Assembly: GCF_964204865.1 (NCBI RefSeq)
Contig: NC_135252.1
Span: 62,001 to 126,000 of the forward strand
DNA from: Styela clava
Taxonomy: Eukaryota; Chordata; Ascidiacea; Stolidobranchia; Styelidae
Reading direction: 5' to 3'
DNA length: 64,000 bases
The notes under the pieces were generated by a model. The model was given only the letters and a program-made list of their open reading frames with translations, did no database searches and was not told where the DNA came from. Made by a program: the position numbers and the translations under genes. Shown one piece after another: positions 1-11,772 of the stretch. Every line of letters begins with the position of its first letter. Position 1 is the stretch's first letter.

Positions 1-1699
1 ATCGTATATTTAATGTCATACAACAAGTGCGCAGTTGATGCCGTTTTTCTATATTATATCTCGTAGTAGAATTTGCACATCGAACACTGAAAATTTGTGA
101 CATAATGATGTTTTCCAACGGAATCGGGTTTTTTAAAATACTTCCACATGCCCAAACCACGCTGCCTATTCTTGCAGCAGAGCAATCATGTAACTATCTC
201 GATTCGTGAATAAATTTTAGCGATACCGAGATAAGAACACGCGAAATTACTTTATAAGCATTGTGACGTAACCAGCTGAATTAAAAATTAATACGTCAAA
301 CGTCACGCAGCGATTAACCGGTTAATTTTACCCAGTTAACGGTTAAAGTGTTTTCCCTAAAATTCCCAGCCCTATTCGTGACAGATATTACTTGAAATCA
401 AACCAGACACTGTGTGATGGGCAAGGAAATACGTTTCCGCCGTGTTTTTCCTTATGTCACCTTTCCTGCGACACTCACTTTATTACGAGTTGTTATATTG
501 AGTAATTTGAAAACTTTGCAGCGTGAGCAAGCTTAGTGCCATCGTCAAATACAAACCAAGTCTGTCTAAGTTGGTATTTCGGGACCTAGCTAAAAATAAC
601 TGGATTGCGCGGCGTTAAATTGGCTCTGCGTTTCGTCACTACAATCACATGGTCGACGCTTAAAAACAGAGGAGTGTTTTTACTAAAATAAAGGCACAAA
701 GCGTTAGAAAAAGGGTTTGATTCTCGGGATCCCAACCCCAGTTGGAATAGCTAAAAAAAACCTCAAAAACGTTCCTCCATTAGATACAAATATACGCTGA
801 AATTGTTCGGTGAGCCGCACAGAATGTATCGGCATGGCAGGGTTTGGACCAGCCTGGTCTACCTTATCAAAAAACTCCCGACTTCGCTGACCACTAGATC
901 GTTGAAATGCGATCGTAGAACCGCCACATAGTGTAAATAGTTCATTGGTCAAATTGTTGAAGAAAAAAGAAACTTTTTAAAACAAAAATGCAGCAACAAG
1001 GAGAATACTAGGAAGAAAAAACAACAACAATTTAAGAAAACGACTCATAGGCCCATTTCGTGTCCAAAAAAAAAGTTTCAGTGTTTATTTTTATTAATGT
1101 AGGTTTAATATGATACTTGAAGACAAAAAATAAGCGAACATTTTGAAGTTCAAGTCGTCTGGTGAACTAGTAATACTTTAATTAACACCGACAAACTACA
1201 CGTGAATATATTGTTTAATGGTTAATCCGGCGATGAGTGTACCACTGAGCTAGTAGTACAAAACCAGAGAGAGCGTAAACAAGCAAGGTCAAAGGTGAAA
1301 AGTATAGCATTAATAATGACGTCATAAATATCATCTTACAGCGACTGATATCTCCCAGAGCGCCATATAATAACAACTTTTATTCCCACTACTCTGCCTA
1401 TATTTTAGCCATCCGTGGAAAGCTGGAGTAAACTTCACCATTGCATCACAAAACACGCATTGGGTGGGTGTGAGTTTGTTTTCGTTTTCGTTGGGTCGTT
1501 TTCCGTGTATTCTGTGTAGCATTTCCAAATTTTCGGTACACGAACGCATGTTATGTGCATGTTTTTAACCTTGGTTTTATATATTTCACAAATTTTCGAA
1601 TATCAACCTAATCAATAGATATTGTAGCCGAAATAAATCTATTCTATCTAAGTCAGGTGTATGTTTATCTAACGTTAATTGTACCTAGAAGCCATTAAA
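1..1699. other. No gene recognised
   Basis: AT-rich sequence. The short frames on the minus strand (704-952, 1331-1549) show no recognisable motif, and I saw no clear repeat or splice-bounded exon. Confidence 0.5.
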
Positions 1700-1811
1700 A
1701 TGGAATTCAAGCGTTTTAAAAATGACAATTCTGTGTGGAACTACTTTGTTCGATCAACAAATGGCGAATAAGCAAAATGCGAAACGTGTTACGTCGCGTG
1801 GATCAAAATAA
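1700..1811 (+). pseudogene. BED zinc-finger relic (hAT transposase-like N terminus)
   Basis: Read from the ATG at 1700, the frame gives a BED-finger opening: the SVWNYF aromatic signature, then after an in-frame TAA (1769-1771) the AKCETC pair of cysteines. In BED fingers these features precede a histidine pair that completes the zinc site; I do not see that pair in frame, and the sequence dissolves into AT repeats after 1811. BED fingers occur at the N terminus of many hAT transposases and in ZBED proteins derived from them. The premature stop and lost second half argue for a dead copy. No terminal inverted repeat could be tied to it. Confidence 0.6.
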
Positions 1812-3054
1812 ATATATAAAATATATATATTTATATAATAAATACTTCGCGACGATTTGCGAAGCAGTCGCTGCGATCATGACACTCGCAGATAATATCG
1901 TCTACTTTTTCAGTTGATAATAATTTTTCTATTGCGCAAAATATTCAATTTGTGGCCGATTCGAGCATTTTAAAATGCCTTTCCATAATAACTGTGGTCA
2001 ACCTATCTCGCGATTGCGTCGACCTACGTTGAAATAAAAGCACTTCTACTCTAGATATAAAATTACGTGGTGATCTGCATGAATATATCCAGTTTTAATT
2101 CGTATTCCTGTGATCTTGCGAATTTATCAATTTTAAGCTATTATTGCAATTCCAATGAGTATAATTTATTTAGTAGAATAATTGCAGATACTATCGTGAA
2201 GATTAGCGCAATATATCAACATATTCGGGAGAAAAGTTGGGTGCGGTCTCGTCGACGTTGTTTTATTTAGCCCGGAACTGAAATCGCCGTAGTATGTTAT
2301 CTATAGTCGTATCTATCAATCGTTAAAATAGTAATCTGAAACACACATTTTTCGACTAAAATAAGGCAGTAAATGCCAACGAAAATACCACGACCCTTGA
2401 TTTATGAGCCAGTGATAAATAAAAACAAAACGCTATTCTAGGCGCTGTTGAATCGTCAAAATTTCGTAATAATTGTATATATTTACTGAATTTGCAACAA
2501 GGGAAAGTTTTCACGGGATGTAACTTCTTATCAAATTAAAACAGACATAATACCGATGTTAATTCCCCAAATAATCACGCGACGCGGAAGAAAACAATCG
2601 GCGATGCTAACAAAATAAGCCTGTAAAATTCGACCGTCTTTACTAGTGACTTTGTTTAATTTGACAGACTTTGTATCGTGTCATGATTTTCATTTACCCA
2701 TCTAGGGTGGTAAGTGAAGTTGTTCAAAAACTGGTGCAGCATTGTATTCCTGTATTATATTTTTTTCTGGTTAGACTACTTCTCATCGAAATAAAATGTT
2801 TGAAATGCACGATTTTGTGTGTTCATGATTTCATTTATATGTATGCTATTACAGTGTATAAGTACAAAGTTCTTGTCGCCGTGCAAGAAATCACAAAATA
2901 ATACAGAACACAAAATACTATACTATAGAACTGTGTGGTGATTTTCGGTCAATTCACCGCAAAAATCGTATGAAATATCCGTTATCCGGATAGTAAAAAT
3001 TATAGGAATCCGAACTAACCCTAGTCAAAACCGCCATTTTGTCGCTATCTTCCA
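1812..3054. other. No gene recognised; possible hAT interior
   Basis: AT-rich sequence downstream of the BED relic. Short frames (2067-2270, 2671-2901) show no family motif. Part of it may be decayed transposon body, but nothing specific supports that. Confidence 0.4.
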
Positions 3055-3290
3055 GTGAAGCGTCGCGAGCTGGATTATTTTACTCCGCGGGCTGTTTCTG
3101 GCCCGCGGGTCGTAGGTTACCGACCCCTGGGATACGCGAAATACCTCACTGCGGGGGGGAGTCCAGCAATCCTCTTGTGTGTGATTATCGCCAACGATTC
3201 AAACCCGCCAACGCACGCAGAATACAGTAATCGAGTGCACGATGCGCCTGCCACCGAACGAAAACAGGTTTCGCGAAATTTGCCCGACCT
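3055..3290 (-). repeat. Inverted block: SINE head plus hAT left terminus
   Basis: Reverse-complemented, this block matches about 18570-18765: a run ending in CGCATCGTGCAC, a diverged tRNA-SINE head (including the GATTGCTGGACTC-type segment), then a hAT end CAGGGGTCGGTAACC followed by TAAAATAATCC. At 18.6 kb the same block reads forward and continues into the hAT body. Here it is flipped relative to the body that starts near 3291. Confidence 0.6.
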
Positions 3291-5042
3291 TTAACCCCGG
3301 AAAATTCCTCCCATACTTTACCATTCTAAAATTTTCGATGCTTATTTTTAAGAGTGGTTTCCCGTTGCCTATAAAATAAGGTATTTGTTTCAAACTATCA
3401 TTCTAATTCATACCATTCAACAATCTGTTTTTTAAGAGTACCGGTTAAGAATTTCAGCCTAGTCTATCACAGCTATTTCTACACTAATTTTTGATTACTG
3501 TAATTGGACTGAAACTACTAGGGGGACAGAGTGATCATTGACCTATTATATTTAAACTTCCGAAAAACAACTAAAAACTAACGAATATAATTCAAAGTCG
3601 CGAAAATGAGGTGAGGTAATGTTTACGACCACGCCTGAAAGTCTGTCTGAGTGAGGAATGTGTCTGATTGGATGCAAAAGGGGGCATTGTTACGTTTATT
3701 TTTGCATTATGCTGATTGGCCTATGTCACGAAGTAAACAAGGAAGTCTATGCCAGGGGAAACGTCAAAACGGCGGTTTTAACGATGAATTAATTTTATTT
3801 ATCATCTACGCTCGAGGAGTAAATTACATTTTTTTACGTAACAGAATTTATCGTGAGACACGTTTAGACTAAATTTTATTATATCATCAAAATTATATTG
3901 AACAGCTACTCGTTTATTGAGCCTACAATTTATTTATTATTAGACAAATGGAAACACACAGCAAAGTTTATGCAGGAGTTCAATAGCGCAGTAAATATTC
4001 AAATATATTGCAATGCAATAAGGAAAAAAAATCATATTCTATTCCAGAGATTCATCACTGCTTAATTTTTGTAAGAATGTATCTTCTGCGAAAATATTCA
4101 CTTCGATGTTTGGAAGTACATATTTGTGCGAACAATTATTTTCAAAAATGAACATTACAAAGAAAAAGCAAAAAACTAGGATTAGTGATGCCCATTTAGA
4201 AAATCTTCCAATCTTGGCGTCCTATCAAGCGTGATGCAGCAACAAGACAGTGTCACATTGAATGTCATTGTAATAATTTTTTAATAAGACGACTCAGTTG
4301 AATTTACGAATTGTCGCAGTTTTTGCACGATGTTCCGTTTTTAACTTTCAAAAAATATATGCGATCCGCGAAAGAATAGCATCCCTAAATTTTGTCCCGC
4401 GAGCGACGTAAAATTCGCCGCCCCTTGGGCCATCCAATGAGCATATGCTCATATGGCCATCCGAGTCCACGAATCCAAAACAAATGGCTGATTAAATCTA
4501 TGGACTTGTGATCGGACTGGAGGACGTGGTAGGATGAGGTATAGGGGATGAATTTTACCGGAAACCGTTATATATCATGTATTTTGGTAAAGCTCATCAT
4601 CAGGCTGTAGGGAAGAATGTACGAAAATCATCATTATAAGTTTTGGAAAATCAATTTTGTTTTCCTCATTTTAATGTGAAATGCGGTGAATTTAGGGAAT
4701 TGAATGCAAGAGTAAACGACAGTTTTTGAGGGAATTCTTTCATTTCCGCCCTCTGATATGGTGAAAGAGGGGTTTTCAGCCGTGCTGCTATTGCTATCAA
4801 AACAACTAAATCGCCTTTCCATCAGTAAACGGGGTATTTTTAGATATCTATAATGAAAAACTCGCTGAAGAACACCAAGCATCCATCTCATTAAAAAACA
4901 CTATGAACTATGATTCGTCTTCTTATTTGGTCCGTAATATATTCGTTTCAGACTTTCAATTTTTTTTTGCAGTGCCGGGGGGCGATGAAGTTCTATAAAC
5001 TACTTTAGGGGGGCGATGGTACAAAAAGTTTGGGAACCACTG
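3291..5042 (+). mobile_element. Decayed hAT element, copy A
   Basis: Collinear with 18765-20226: shared stretches around 3300-3420, 3651-3870, 3960-4260 and 4640-5042. The right end, read outward, is CAGTGGTTCCCAAACTTTTT, a typical Charlie-like hAT terminus, preceded by a G-rich GGGGGGCGATG motif. A transposase C-terminal relic lies inside (4098-4250). Coding capacity is destroyed by stops and indels. The proper left terminus is not here in forward orientation; it lies inverted at about 3060-3127. Confidence 0.75.
4098..4250 (+). pseudogene. hAT transposase C-terminal (hATC) relic, copy A
   Basis: The translation includes TSMFGSTYLCEQLFSKMNI, then a K-rich stretch and RISDAHLENL. This is the hAT C-terminal dimerisation signature: the small-residue TYxCEQxFSxMN block, the basic loop, and the L-x-D-x-H-L helix. 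The reading frame upstream is closed, so only the domain end survives. The homologous segment in copy B is 19552-19700. The hATC domain mediates transposase oligomerisation in autonomous elements; this copy cannot make a functional protein. Confidence 0.75.
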
Positions 5043-6344
5043 GTCTAGACCACTCGCTTTCTTGTTACTTAATTTCTTGAGAACGGTTTCCCATTCGTTT
5101 TCAATGAATGGCCATGTCTTTATAGCTAATTCATTTTGATGGGGGTATCAGATACTAGGGGCTCTTTGCCGAGCAGATTTTCGAAATGACACTTCCACTT
5201 TGCCAAAAGGTCTTTTTGGCTATCGGCTTCATTAAAAACACCGTACTCGCGATGAAGGCAAGTTTTAAGTCCTCATCACTACGTCATCAAAGGCCATTTT
5301 CGAACTACGGTCGATTGTCGTTGGAGCGATTTTTAAAAGATTATGTCTACTTTATGTAAATAGTAAGCGTCAACAATTCTGAAAAATATAAAGAATGAAA
5401 CCCACCTTTAAAGGGGGAACAGAACTGAGAATTTACAGAGTGGAGAAAACCCATAGTCCGGCGTTTATAAAACGTGGCAAGGACAATTAAAGCTTAAACG
5501 CAAGATGAAAATCAGAATATCCATATGTGCCATGCATTTACTCCTTTTAATTATATCGTCTTTTTGACACCAGTTGATAACCTAGTTCTGCAGTCTGCAA
5601 GATGTAAAAGAATCGGCATTTTCGGATATTTATTGAAAATAATGTAATTAATTCGTTTGGATAGGAATATATTTTCCCCATCCCTAGTGATTGCTAACCA
5701 CGGTAAACGGAGAAATAACTGTATTTTTACCATGGGCATTTAATAACAGAACTTTCCATTCAGTCTGAGTGTCGCACAGAGTAATATTTCTCCAGAAAAA
5801 TTGGTGAGAATAGCACACAAGATCAGTGAGAAACTAAGAAGCACAAAAACTTATAAAAAAACTTAACATGTTGAGCAAATTATATATATATATTTCAGCA
5901 ATATGAGCACTAAACTAACACATTCAACATGGATGATTGGAGAACATGTCACCATGGAGAATGTATTCAAATTCAATAACATCCCTTCATCAACAGGGTG
6001 GTCTTTATAATTCAATCAGCCGCTATTAGAAAAATTCGTTTAAAAAACAAACCTCTGCTCCCCCATTTTGAACATTTCAACTCAAATCCTCACTTGAACG
6101 AAGTCAGCAATAAAAGCACCAATCATTGAGCATTGATATGTTTATGAATGTATACCTCCAAAACTCTTTTAAATAACAAGATAAGGGCTAACTTGTCAAC
6201 CAAGCCTTAACTGATCTTAAATTTGATTTATAAAAACGTTTAACAAATTCTGATATTCAAATGTAAATATTAGCCTGTTCTAAGATACCAATATACAAAA
6301 AAAGGGACAGCAGAATATGTAGACCTCATTTGGTTGTGGTAAAT
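5043..6344. other. CKS 3' flank; no further gene recognised
   Basis: Holds a short TA run near 5880 and the region 3' of the CKS gene on the minus strand. No second coding region or clear transposon end was recognised. Confidence 0.5.
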
Positions 6345-7383
6345 TCATTTTTGACACGAATCCTTCGTCCTGTGTCTTCGAAACAATAAGATATGAGGTT
6401 CTACAATAATAAAAAAAATAATTATGCTAAAATATTAACAATGAACGTGTTAATTAGCACTTAGCAGCCTCTGATATTACACCAACAACTTGAAAGGGCA
6501 TGGTTGAATCGAAGTTTAAACAAAAGTACGCAACTCATGTTCAAACTCATAAGGCACTTAACCTTCATTTCAAAATAGCATGAGCATGTGAGTCAAAAAG
6601 CGTGAGCAAACTAGCCAAGAATAGAATTTGGAAAAAATTTCCCAGCTATAATTGTTATGTTAAGCTAAGATTCTACTACTACAAGTGATTAGTAAGTAAT
6701 AAAACGATATTGATAGGGCATCGCAATTTTAATTTAAAAATAACAAGAGCCCGTGCTTGAATAGAGGCCGGTTTGAATAAGGGCCCGGTTAGTGAGTTTG
6801 GTTAAAAAGATATGGGCCCGGGCTACAAAACGAGCAAATACGGTAATTGCAAGTTATGCGTCAGAGCATAAAATTTGGAAATTGAAACGTAAACCACAAT
6901 CTGATTATTATTGTCGAATGCATATCCTATTCTCAACTACTACCTTGAAACAATAATAAGGAATGATAATTTCTCTACACTTTAAAACGTATTCATGATA
7001 AATACCTGGTTCATGTTTCATGTAATGTATCCATCCTTGACTTTGTTGAACTCCCAAACTTCTCCATTCAGCTTCTGACATCAGATGGGATTTTGGGACA
7101 TGTTTCGAGATATCACGTGGCAATACAACATGCCTAAAATAAAGCTAAACATTTTATTTTTTTAAAAGGTCACTTTCCACCTACATCAAACAAAAAACAC
7201 TTGGTGGTACTGTTATTTTTATAAAAACTAATAATTTGTATACGAACTTTCAGGTGACTACAAGTCTACAACATTTGCTTTTTATCCAGTAGCATTTGTG
7301 ATCTCAAGTAAGAAAAATATCCACCTGTATTCATAAACTTCATCATAGTACTTATCGGAATAATATATCTGACTCGTAGACAT
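6345..7383 (-). CDS. cks1: Cyclin-dependent kinase regulatory subunit (CKS1/CKS2 homologue)
   Basis: Three exons read on the minus strand: 7383-7325 (59 bp), 7133-7006 (128 bp) and 6400-6345 (56 bp), joined by GT-AG introns of 191 and 605 bp with matching phases (AG|G for Arg20, G|AA for Glu63). The product is 80 residues, against about 79 for human CKS1. It starts [12 protein letters not shown] and carries the family hallmarks [15 protein letters not shown] and [12 protein letters not shown]. The phosphate-pocket residues Lys11, Arg20, Ser51, Trp54 and Arg71 all fall at the same positions as in human CKS1, and the hinge HxPEPH that allows strand exchange is intact. CKS proteins bind CDK1/2 and tether phosphorylated substrates; CKS1 also serves SCF-Skp2 in p27 turnover. 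The tail after Arg71 (HRTKDSCQK) differs from the vertebrate basic tail. The ATG is the only one consistent with family length. No stop or frameshift, so probably functional. CKS1 versus CKS2 cannot be decided. Confidence 0.95.
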
Positions 7384-7692
7384 TCTTGCTTTAAAATACG
7401 GTGCAGAAGCAACAATAGAACTGCTGCAGAATGGACACTATCCAAAATAAACTTCTCTAAAATATCTAGTATCTGTAAGTAAAACATATTTTATTAATCT
7501 GTCAAACCAACTTTCCGCACTACTTGAAATTTGAGATAGTAAAATTAATGATCGCTCAACACACCAATCATGAATGTGAATTTGTGGCATTCCAAAAAAA
7601 TTCAACTGATGAAAACTGCATTTGGTAGGAAATAATGTGCGAAAATATAAATTGATAACAGACACATCACATTACCTCTACTCAATGCCATA

Positions 7693-8233
7693 TTAATAAG
7701 ATTTATTTCTGGAGGGTTTGCAAAAATGACTTTTGGGCCTGTACACTGTTTCATTCTGTAATAGAAGTTCCGTAAGTGGGAGGAATAATATAGGTATTGA
7801 TGATTTATTTACAGAAAAGCAATCAGTATTAGTATAATGAAAACCATAAACTGGGGTACTGCGTTGTGGTAGTAAGAAGATTAATAGCAGATCTGCTTCA
7901 TGAACAAAAGAGTAACTCATCCGAGTGAGAAAGTAAGTCCACTACAAAAAATGGGATAACATACTGTATATGGGTAGAAAGTTTTTCTTTGATGAAACAA
8001 GGAAAAAAATCGTTCAAACCAGGATTGCAAATTGAATAAAAGTGCATTATGCTTAAACTCTTAATAGGATGTAGCCTCTTTTCCCAATTTCGTGATTTTT
8101 ACCACTTATTTTCAATGTAGCAAGCAGCGTCACCTGAGGTGCCAAAAATCCTTTCATACGTTTCTGAATGCAAGTCATCTCACTAATCTCAACGCAAACA
8201 GGTTGTTCTAGTGGTCTCAATAACCAATTTATA
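7693..8233 (-). CDS. 3' end of an unidentified spliced gene upstream of CKS
   Basis: Two exons on the minus strand fit by splice sites and phase: 8233-8134 (100 bp, after a TATCTTTCAG acceptor, ending CAG|GTGACG in phase 0) and 7941-7693 (after TTTTTTGTAG, ending at TAA). The first reads INWLLRPLEQPVCVEISEM and onward, the second WTYFLTRMSYSFVHEADLLL and onward; about 115 residues together, looking like conserved globular protein. I do not recognise the family, and no upstream exon could be placed with confidence. Its stop lies 309 bp before the CKS start on the same strand, so a shared transcription unit is possible. Between 7384 and 7700 further coding-like frames on this strand (IFANPPEINLINMALS; MPQIHIHDWCVERS; LDILEKFILDSVHS) follow in successive frames. 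The true end may therefore lie further down, with frame breaks from decay or sequence errors. Confidence 0.5.
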
Positions 8234-9018
8234 CTGAAAGATAAAGAGTGTTTTATTATTGATCATTCCAACCAACATTAGCCCCTTACCTTTCCAAGAA
8301 ATCTCAACCAAATTCCTGCAATAACAATTACGGTAGTTTAGCATAAAAACCGAAAACATGTACGTACATTATGACATCATTTTAGTATTGGAGCCCAATA
8401 CTGTTAAATTGTTCTATGTTTTGACTCGATGGTTTTGACATTGCAACAATGGACTCTCATGCCCGGGGAAGTAAACGTAACTCCCTGAATAATGCCAAAC
8501 AAAAAAGTGATGTGAAAATACAGCCAAAATTATTATGTTTTTTAAAATAAAATGAATGAAATTCTTGCCAGATGTGTTTGGTTAAAATAAAGCCTATTCA
8601 ATTTTCAGCTAGGCATACATGTTCCATGCCAAATAGCAGCACAGAGTACCAGTAGCTAGCGTTCCACACAAGCATTTATAAAAAAAAAATAACACAAATC
8701 TTGTTAAACAAGGCTTGGGCCAGAAATGAACACACACAAAATATGTGTATGTATTACACTTTCAGGTTGTTGTACTTCAAAAATACGCTGGCCAATAAAA
8801 ACTAATTCAATCTGATACAAAGACAACGGGTGTAGGTGTATGTGATATGGTGACGAGAAGCCATGAAAAGCCATGAAAAACTACATTGTTTTATGAATAC
8901 TGGAATATATGGTACCAAAGTGATTGTTCGAATTCCCATTTATATCTCATGTAGACTTTGCAGAATCTGCCGTTAGTTGAATTTCTATTCCATATTCAAT
9001 TCAATTCTCTTATTCATA
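8234..9018. other. No exon or repeat recognised with confidence
   Basis: A splice-like segment at about 8287-8312 on the minus strand (acceptor TTATTGCAG, donor GTAAGG) has the look of a 26-bp exon, but the phase needed by the next exon gives a TGA, so I do not call it. Nothing else stands out. Confidence 0.35.
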
Positions 9019-9432
9019 CAGTTCGGCACACTATACAGATTGAGTGACATTGTCTCGTTTCAGAGAAACCCATTTTACAGATGATTAGACGCCCCTCTTT
9101 TGGGGGACATCTGGATATGGTTGTCCTCAATATTGGTAAAAAAAGAAGTTGAGCGCAATCTAAAACTCTATATCATTGAATTTCGCGGGATAAAATAATC
9201 CGATTTACCATAGGAAAAAATTTTCTACAGTGGCATTCGAGAGTTTTGAACAAAAAACGGCAATTTTGGTCATGTGACGGCTGCGATTAATTTAGATTAT
9301 TAGACAAGCATAGCGTGATATGACGAATCTGCCGTTGTGCCAGACGACCCTCGTTTGTGAGACACATTGAGTGTTTGTTTTATTGAACCAAATGACGGGA
9401 CATTCTTGGAATTTGAATAGTGTGCCTCACTG
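9019..9432 (+). mobile_element. MITE family 1, copy 1
   Basis: A 414-bp unit with imperfect terminal inverted repeats: left CAGTTCGGCACACTATACAG, right end (reverse complement) CAGTGAGGCACACTATTCAA. The interior matches 12567-14745 (interrupted copy) and the minus-strand fragment 11395-11701. No coding frame of note. The right end is followed by a second GCACACTAT motif, so the terminus forms its own small palindrome. Target duplication not clear. Confidence 0.7.
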
Positions 9433-9639
9433 CAGTACAGCACACTATCCCGATTCCGGATTTGTGGCCGTATTTGAAACACAAAAAAATACACGCACGT
9501 CTCTGAAATGAGGGCTGTCGAGTCGGCGAGAGGTGACGTCAGATGTCTGGGTATACGTCACAGAAAGTCACACACAGATCAGCACGGCTCTCGAATTTTG
9601 CTAATTCAATTTTCGTTTTCTCACCGATGTATACTGCCC

Positions 9640-10314
9640 CCAGACTGGATTCTAAGGCAGGCGCATGCCCGAGGGCGCTAGCGCTCTACAAAATGCATGC
9701 GAGCGAATTCAATTTTGCACGCTGAAATTTTGCAATTGCTCGCCAATGTAAATCGGTTTAAATGTTTTTTAAATCAATAATTCAGTAATATGAAGATGCC
9801 AAAAAATTATAACTCCACAATTGTCGACTAATACATGCTTGCAAGATTTGGCCTGATCGAAAAATGCGAAGTAAAAAAAACCATATCGTGTTAAATGATA
9901 GGAATCCTGTGAGAACAGTTATGGGCAAAAAGATCGCCTCCTCACCGACGTTGGCCAGTTATGGCCTGATTCAACGTATTTTTTGTACATTAATTTTACA
10001 CGGATGTACTGAACAGTACCGGTATTTAAAGTCGCACAAACACTCTCAAAATTAGTGACAAACTGTGGAAATAATGTTTGGGAGTCAAAGGACAAATGTC
10101 CATTTTTGCTATGATTCAACATATTTTTTATCCAAACCGGTAATTTTACGCGGATGAATTAAGAGGTATCTAATGTCGAAGTCAGTTGCACGCGGGCGCA
10201 GTTGTTTTGCACGCCGTAGGCTATAATTGCATGCCAGTAATTCTTATTTGCACTCGGGAATTTCTGATTGCACGCCCGATATCTCGTTCGAAAAGGCCAT
10301 GATATCCAGACTGG
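9640..10314. mobile_element. hAT-type MITE family 2, copy 1
   Basis: A 675-bp non-coding element with terminal repeats CCAGACTGGATTCTAAGGC and (reverse complement of right end) CCAGTCTGGATATCATGGC, flanked by a perfect 8-bp target duplication TACTGCCC at 9632-9639 and 10315-10322. An 8-bp duplication fits the hAT superfamily. Copy 2 is at 11773-12434. Confidence 0.85.
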
Positions 10315-10798
10315 TACTGCCCTATGTGCTGTGTGATTACATATACGATGTATTTCTGAACCATTTTATTCAGTTCAATGTTGGTAGTGCCTATTAAAAT
10401 AATGGCGCGTAAATGCAAAAGTCTGTAAATAATATAATTACTTTTAAATAAGATCAGGGGATTACAAAATTAGGCGTTTCCATTAATACGAGTCCAACTG
10501 ATTTTTTTTATAAGTTTTCGTGAATCCATCGTTTGAATTGCCGTACAACGAAGTCAAAACGATGCACGATATCGAAGTTTTTTTTTTCAATAGTTAAATT
10601 AATATCGATAGTGAAACTTTGTATTCCGTCTATACCTTTATTAATTACAACAATTTAACATAGCATCTTCGGTTATTTAGAACTGAAACTTAGCTTCGAG
10701 ATTTTTATTTAAATTTGAGCGTCAACAATCCATAGTAAAATAAAAGCCTCAATGCTTCATTGGATTAAATTATTTTGCCAAGTTGATTCTAGTTTTTC
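10315..10798. other. No feature recognised
   Basis: AT-rich spacer between a MITE and a degenerate repeat tract; no gene or repeat end seen. Confidence 0.4.
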
Positions 10799-11330
10799 AT
10801 CTGTGGCATATGATTGCCCCGATGTGGCATTGAATTAAATAAATCCCATATACCGTAAATTTCTGAGACAGAAAAAAGTTTGACTTTAAAATGATTCAAA
10901 TCATTTTTCTCGTCATGCCCATGCCTCTATTTGTGGCATATGAATGTATCGATGCGACATTATATAAATTTGAATCTTGTTTTTGACCGATCTATACTAG
11001 TATAAATTACGCAAATTAAACATTTGCGACATATGAATACGTCGATGCGGCATGATATTAAATTATTTTGCTAATTTGATTCTTGTTTTTCGCCGATCCA
11101 TTATTGAATCATTTGCGGCATATGAATTAAATTATTTTCGTATGAATTAACATTTGGGCAATGAATTAAATTATTCTCATATACCGTAAATTTTCAAGTT
11201 AAACATTTGCAGCATGTGAATGTATCGATGCGGCATTATATTAATTTGAATCTTGTTTTTGACCGATCTATACTAGTATATATTACGCAAATTGAACATT
11301 TTCGACATATGAATACGCCATCCTATCTAC
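10799..11330. repeat. Degenerate tandem repeat tract
   Basis: Repeated phrases such as GGCATATGAATxxxTCGATG, GCGGCATxATATTAAAT and TTGATTCTTGTTTTTxxCCGATC recur in loose order. The units are uneven and diverged, so period and copy number are uncertain. Confidence 0.6.
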
Positions 11331-11394
11331 AATGAAAATGAGGGAAACACGCCAAGGTTTGCGTCGAGAGACGGCTGATGCGTGCCTGCGTGCG

Positions 11395-11701
11395 TCGATT
11401 GAAATTCAGTGACGTCAAAAGCGGCCGATCATTTTTTGCTCATTTCTCTCAAATGCTTCGATAAAATTTTTTTCCTTCAGTAGATCTGATTATTTTTCCC
11501 TGAGGAATCCAATGGTGATGGTCATGGCTTGCGCTTTTTTTCAGTTCAATGCACAACTTTGTTTTACTGTATTTTTACCGATATTGAGGAACATCAGCCA
11601 CCAGATATCCCTCGAATAAGGGGCTTCAATTCTTATTTGAAATAGGATTCTCTGAAACAGGACAAAGTCTCTCGATCTGTATAGTGTGCCGTACTGTACT
11701 G
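11395..11701 (-). mobile_element. MITE family 1, fragment (copy 3)
   Basis: On the minus strand this starts CAGTACAGTACGGCACACTA and follows the interior of the family-1 copies at 9019 and 12567, with the far end lost or too diverged to place. Confidence 0.6.
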
Positions 11702-11772
11702 TCATAGTCCTGATCCAATATATTTTGATTCTGTTATGCTGCGTAAATGCCCTTCTCATCTTTGAATACCGG

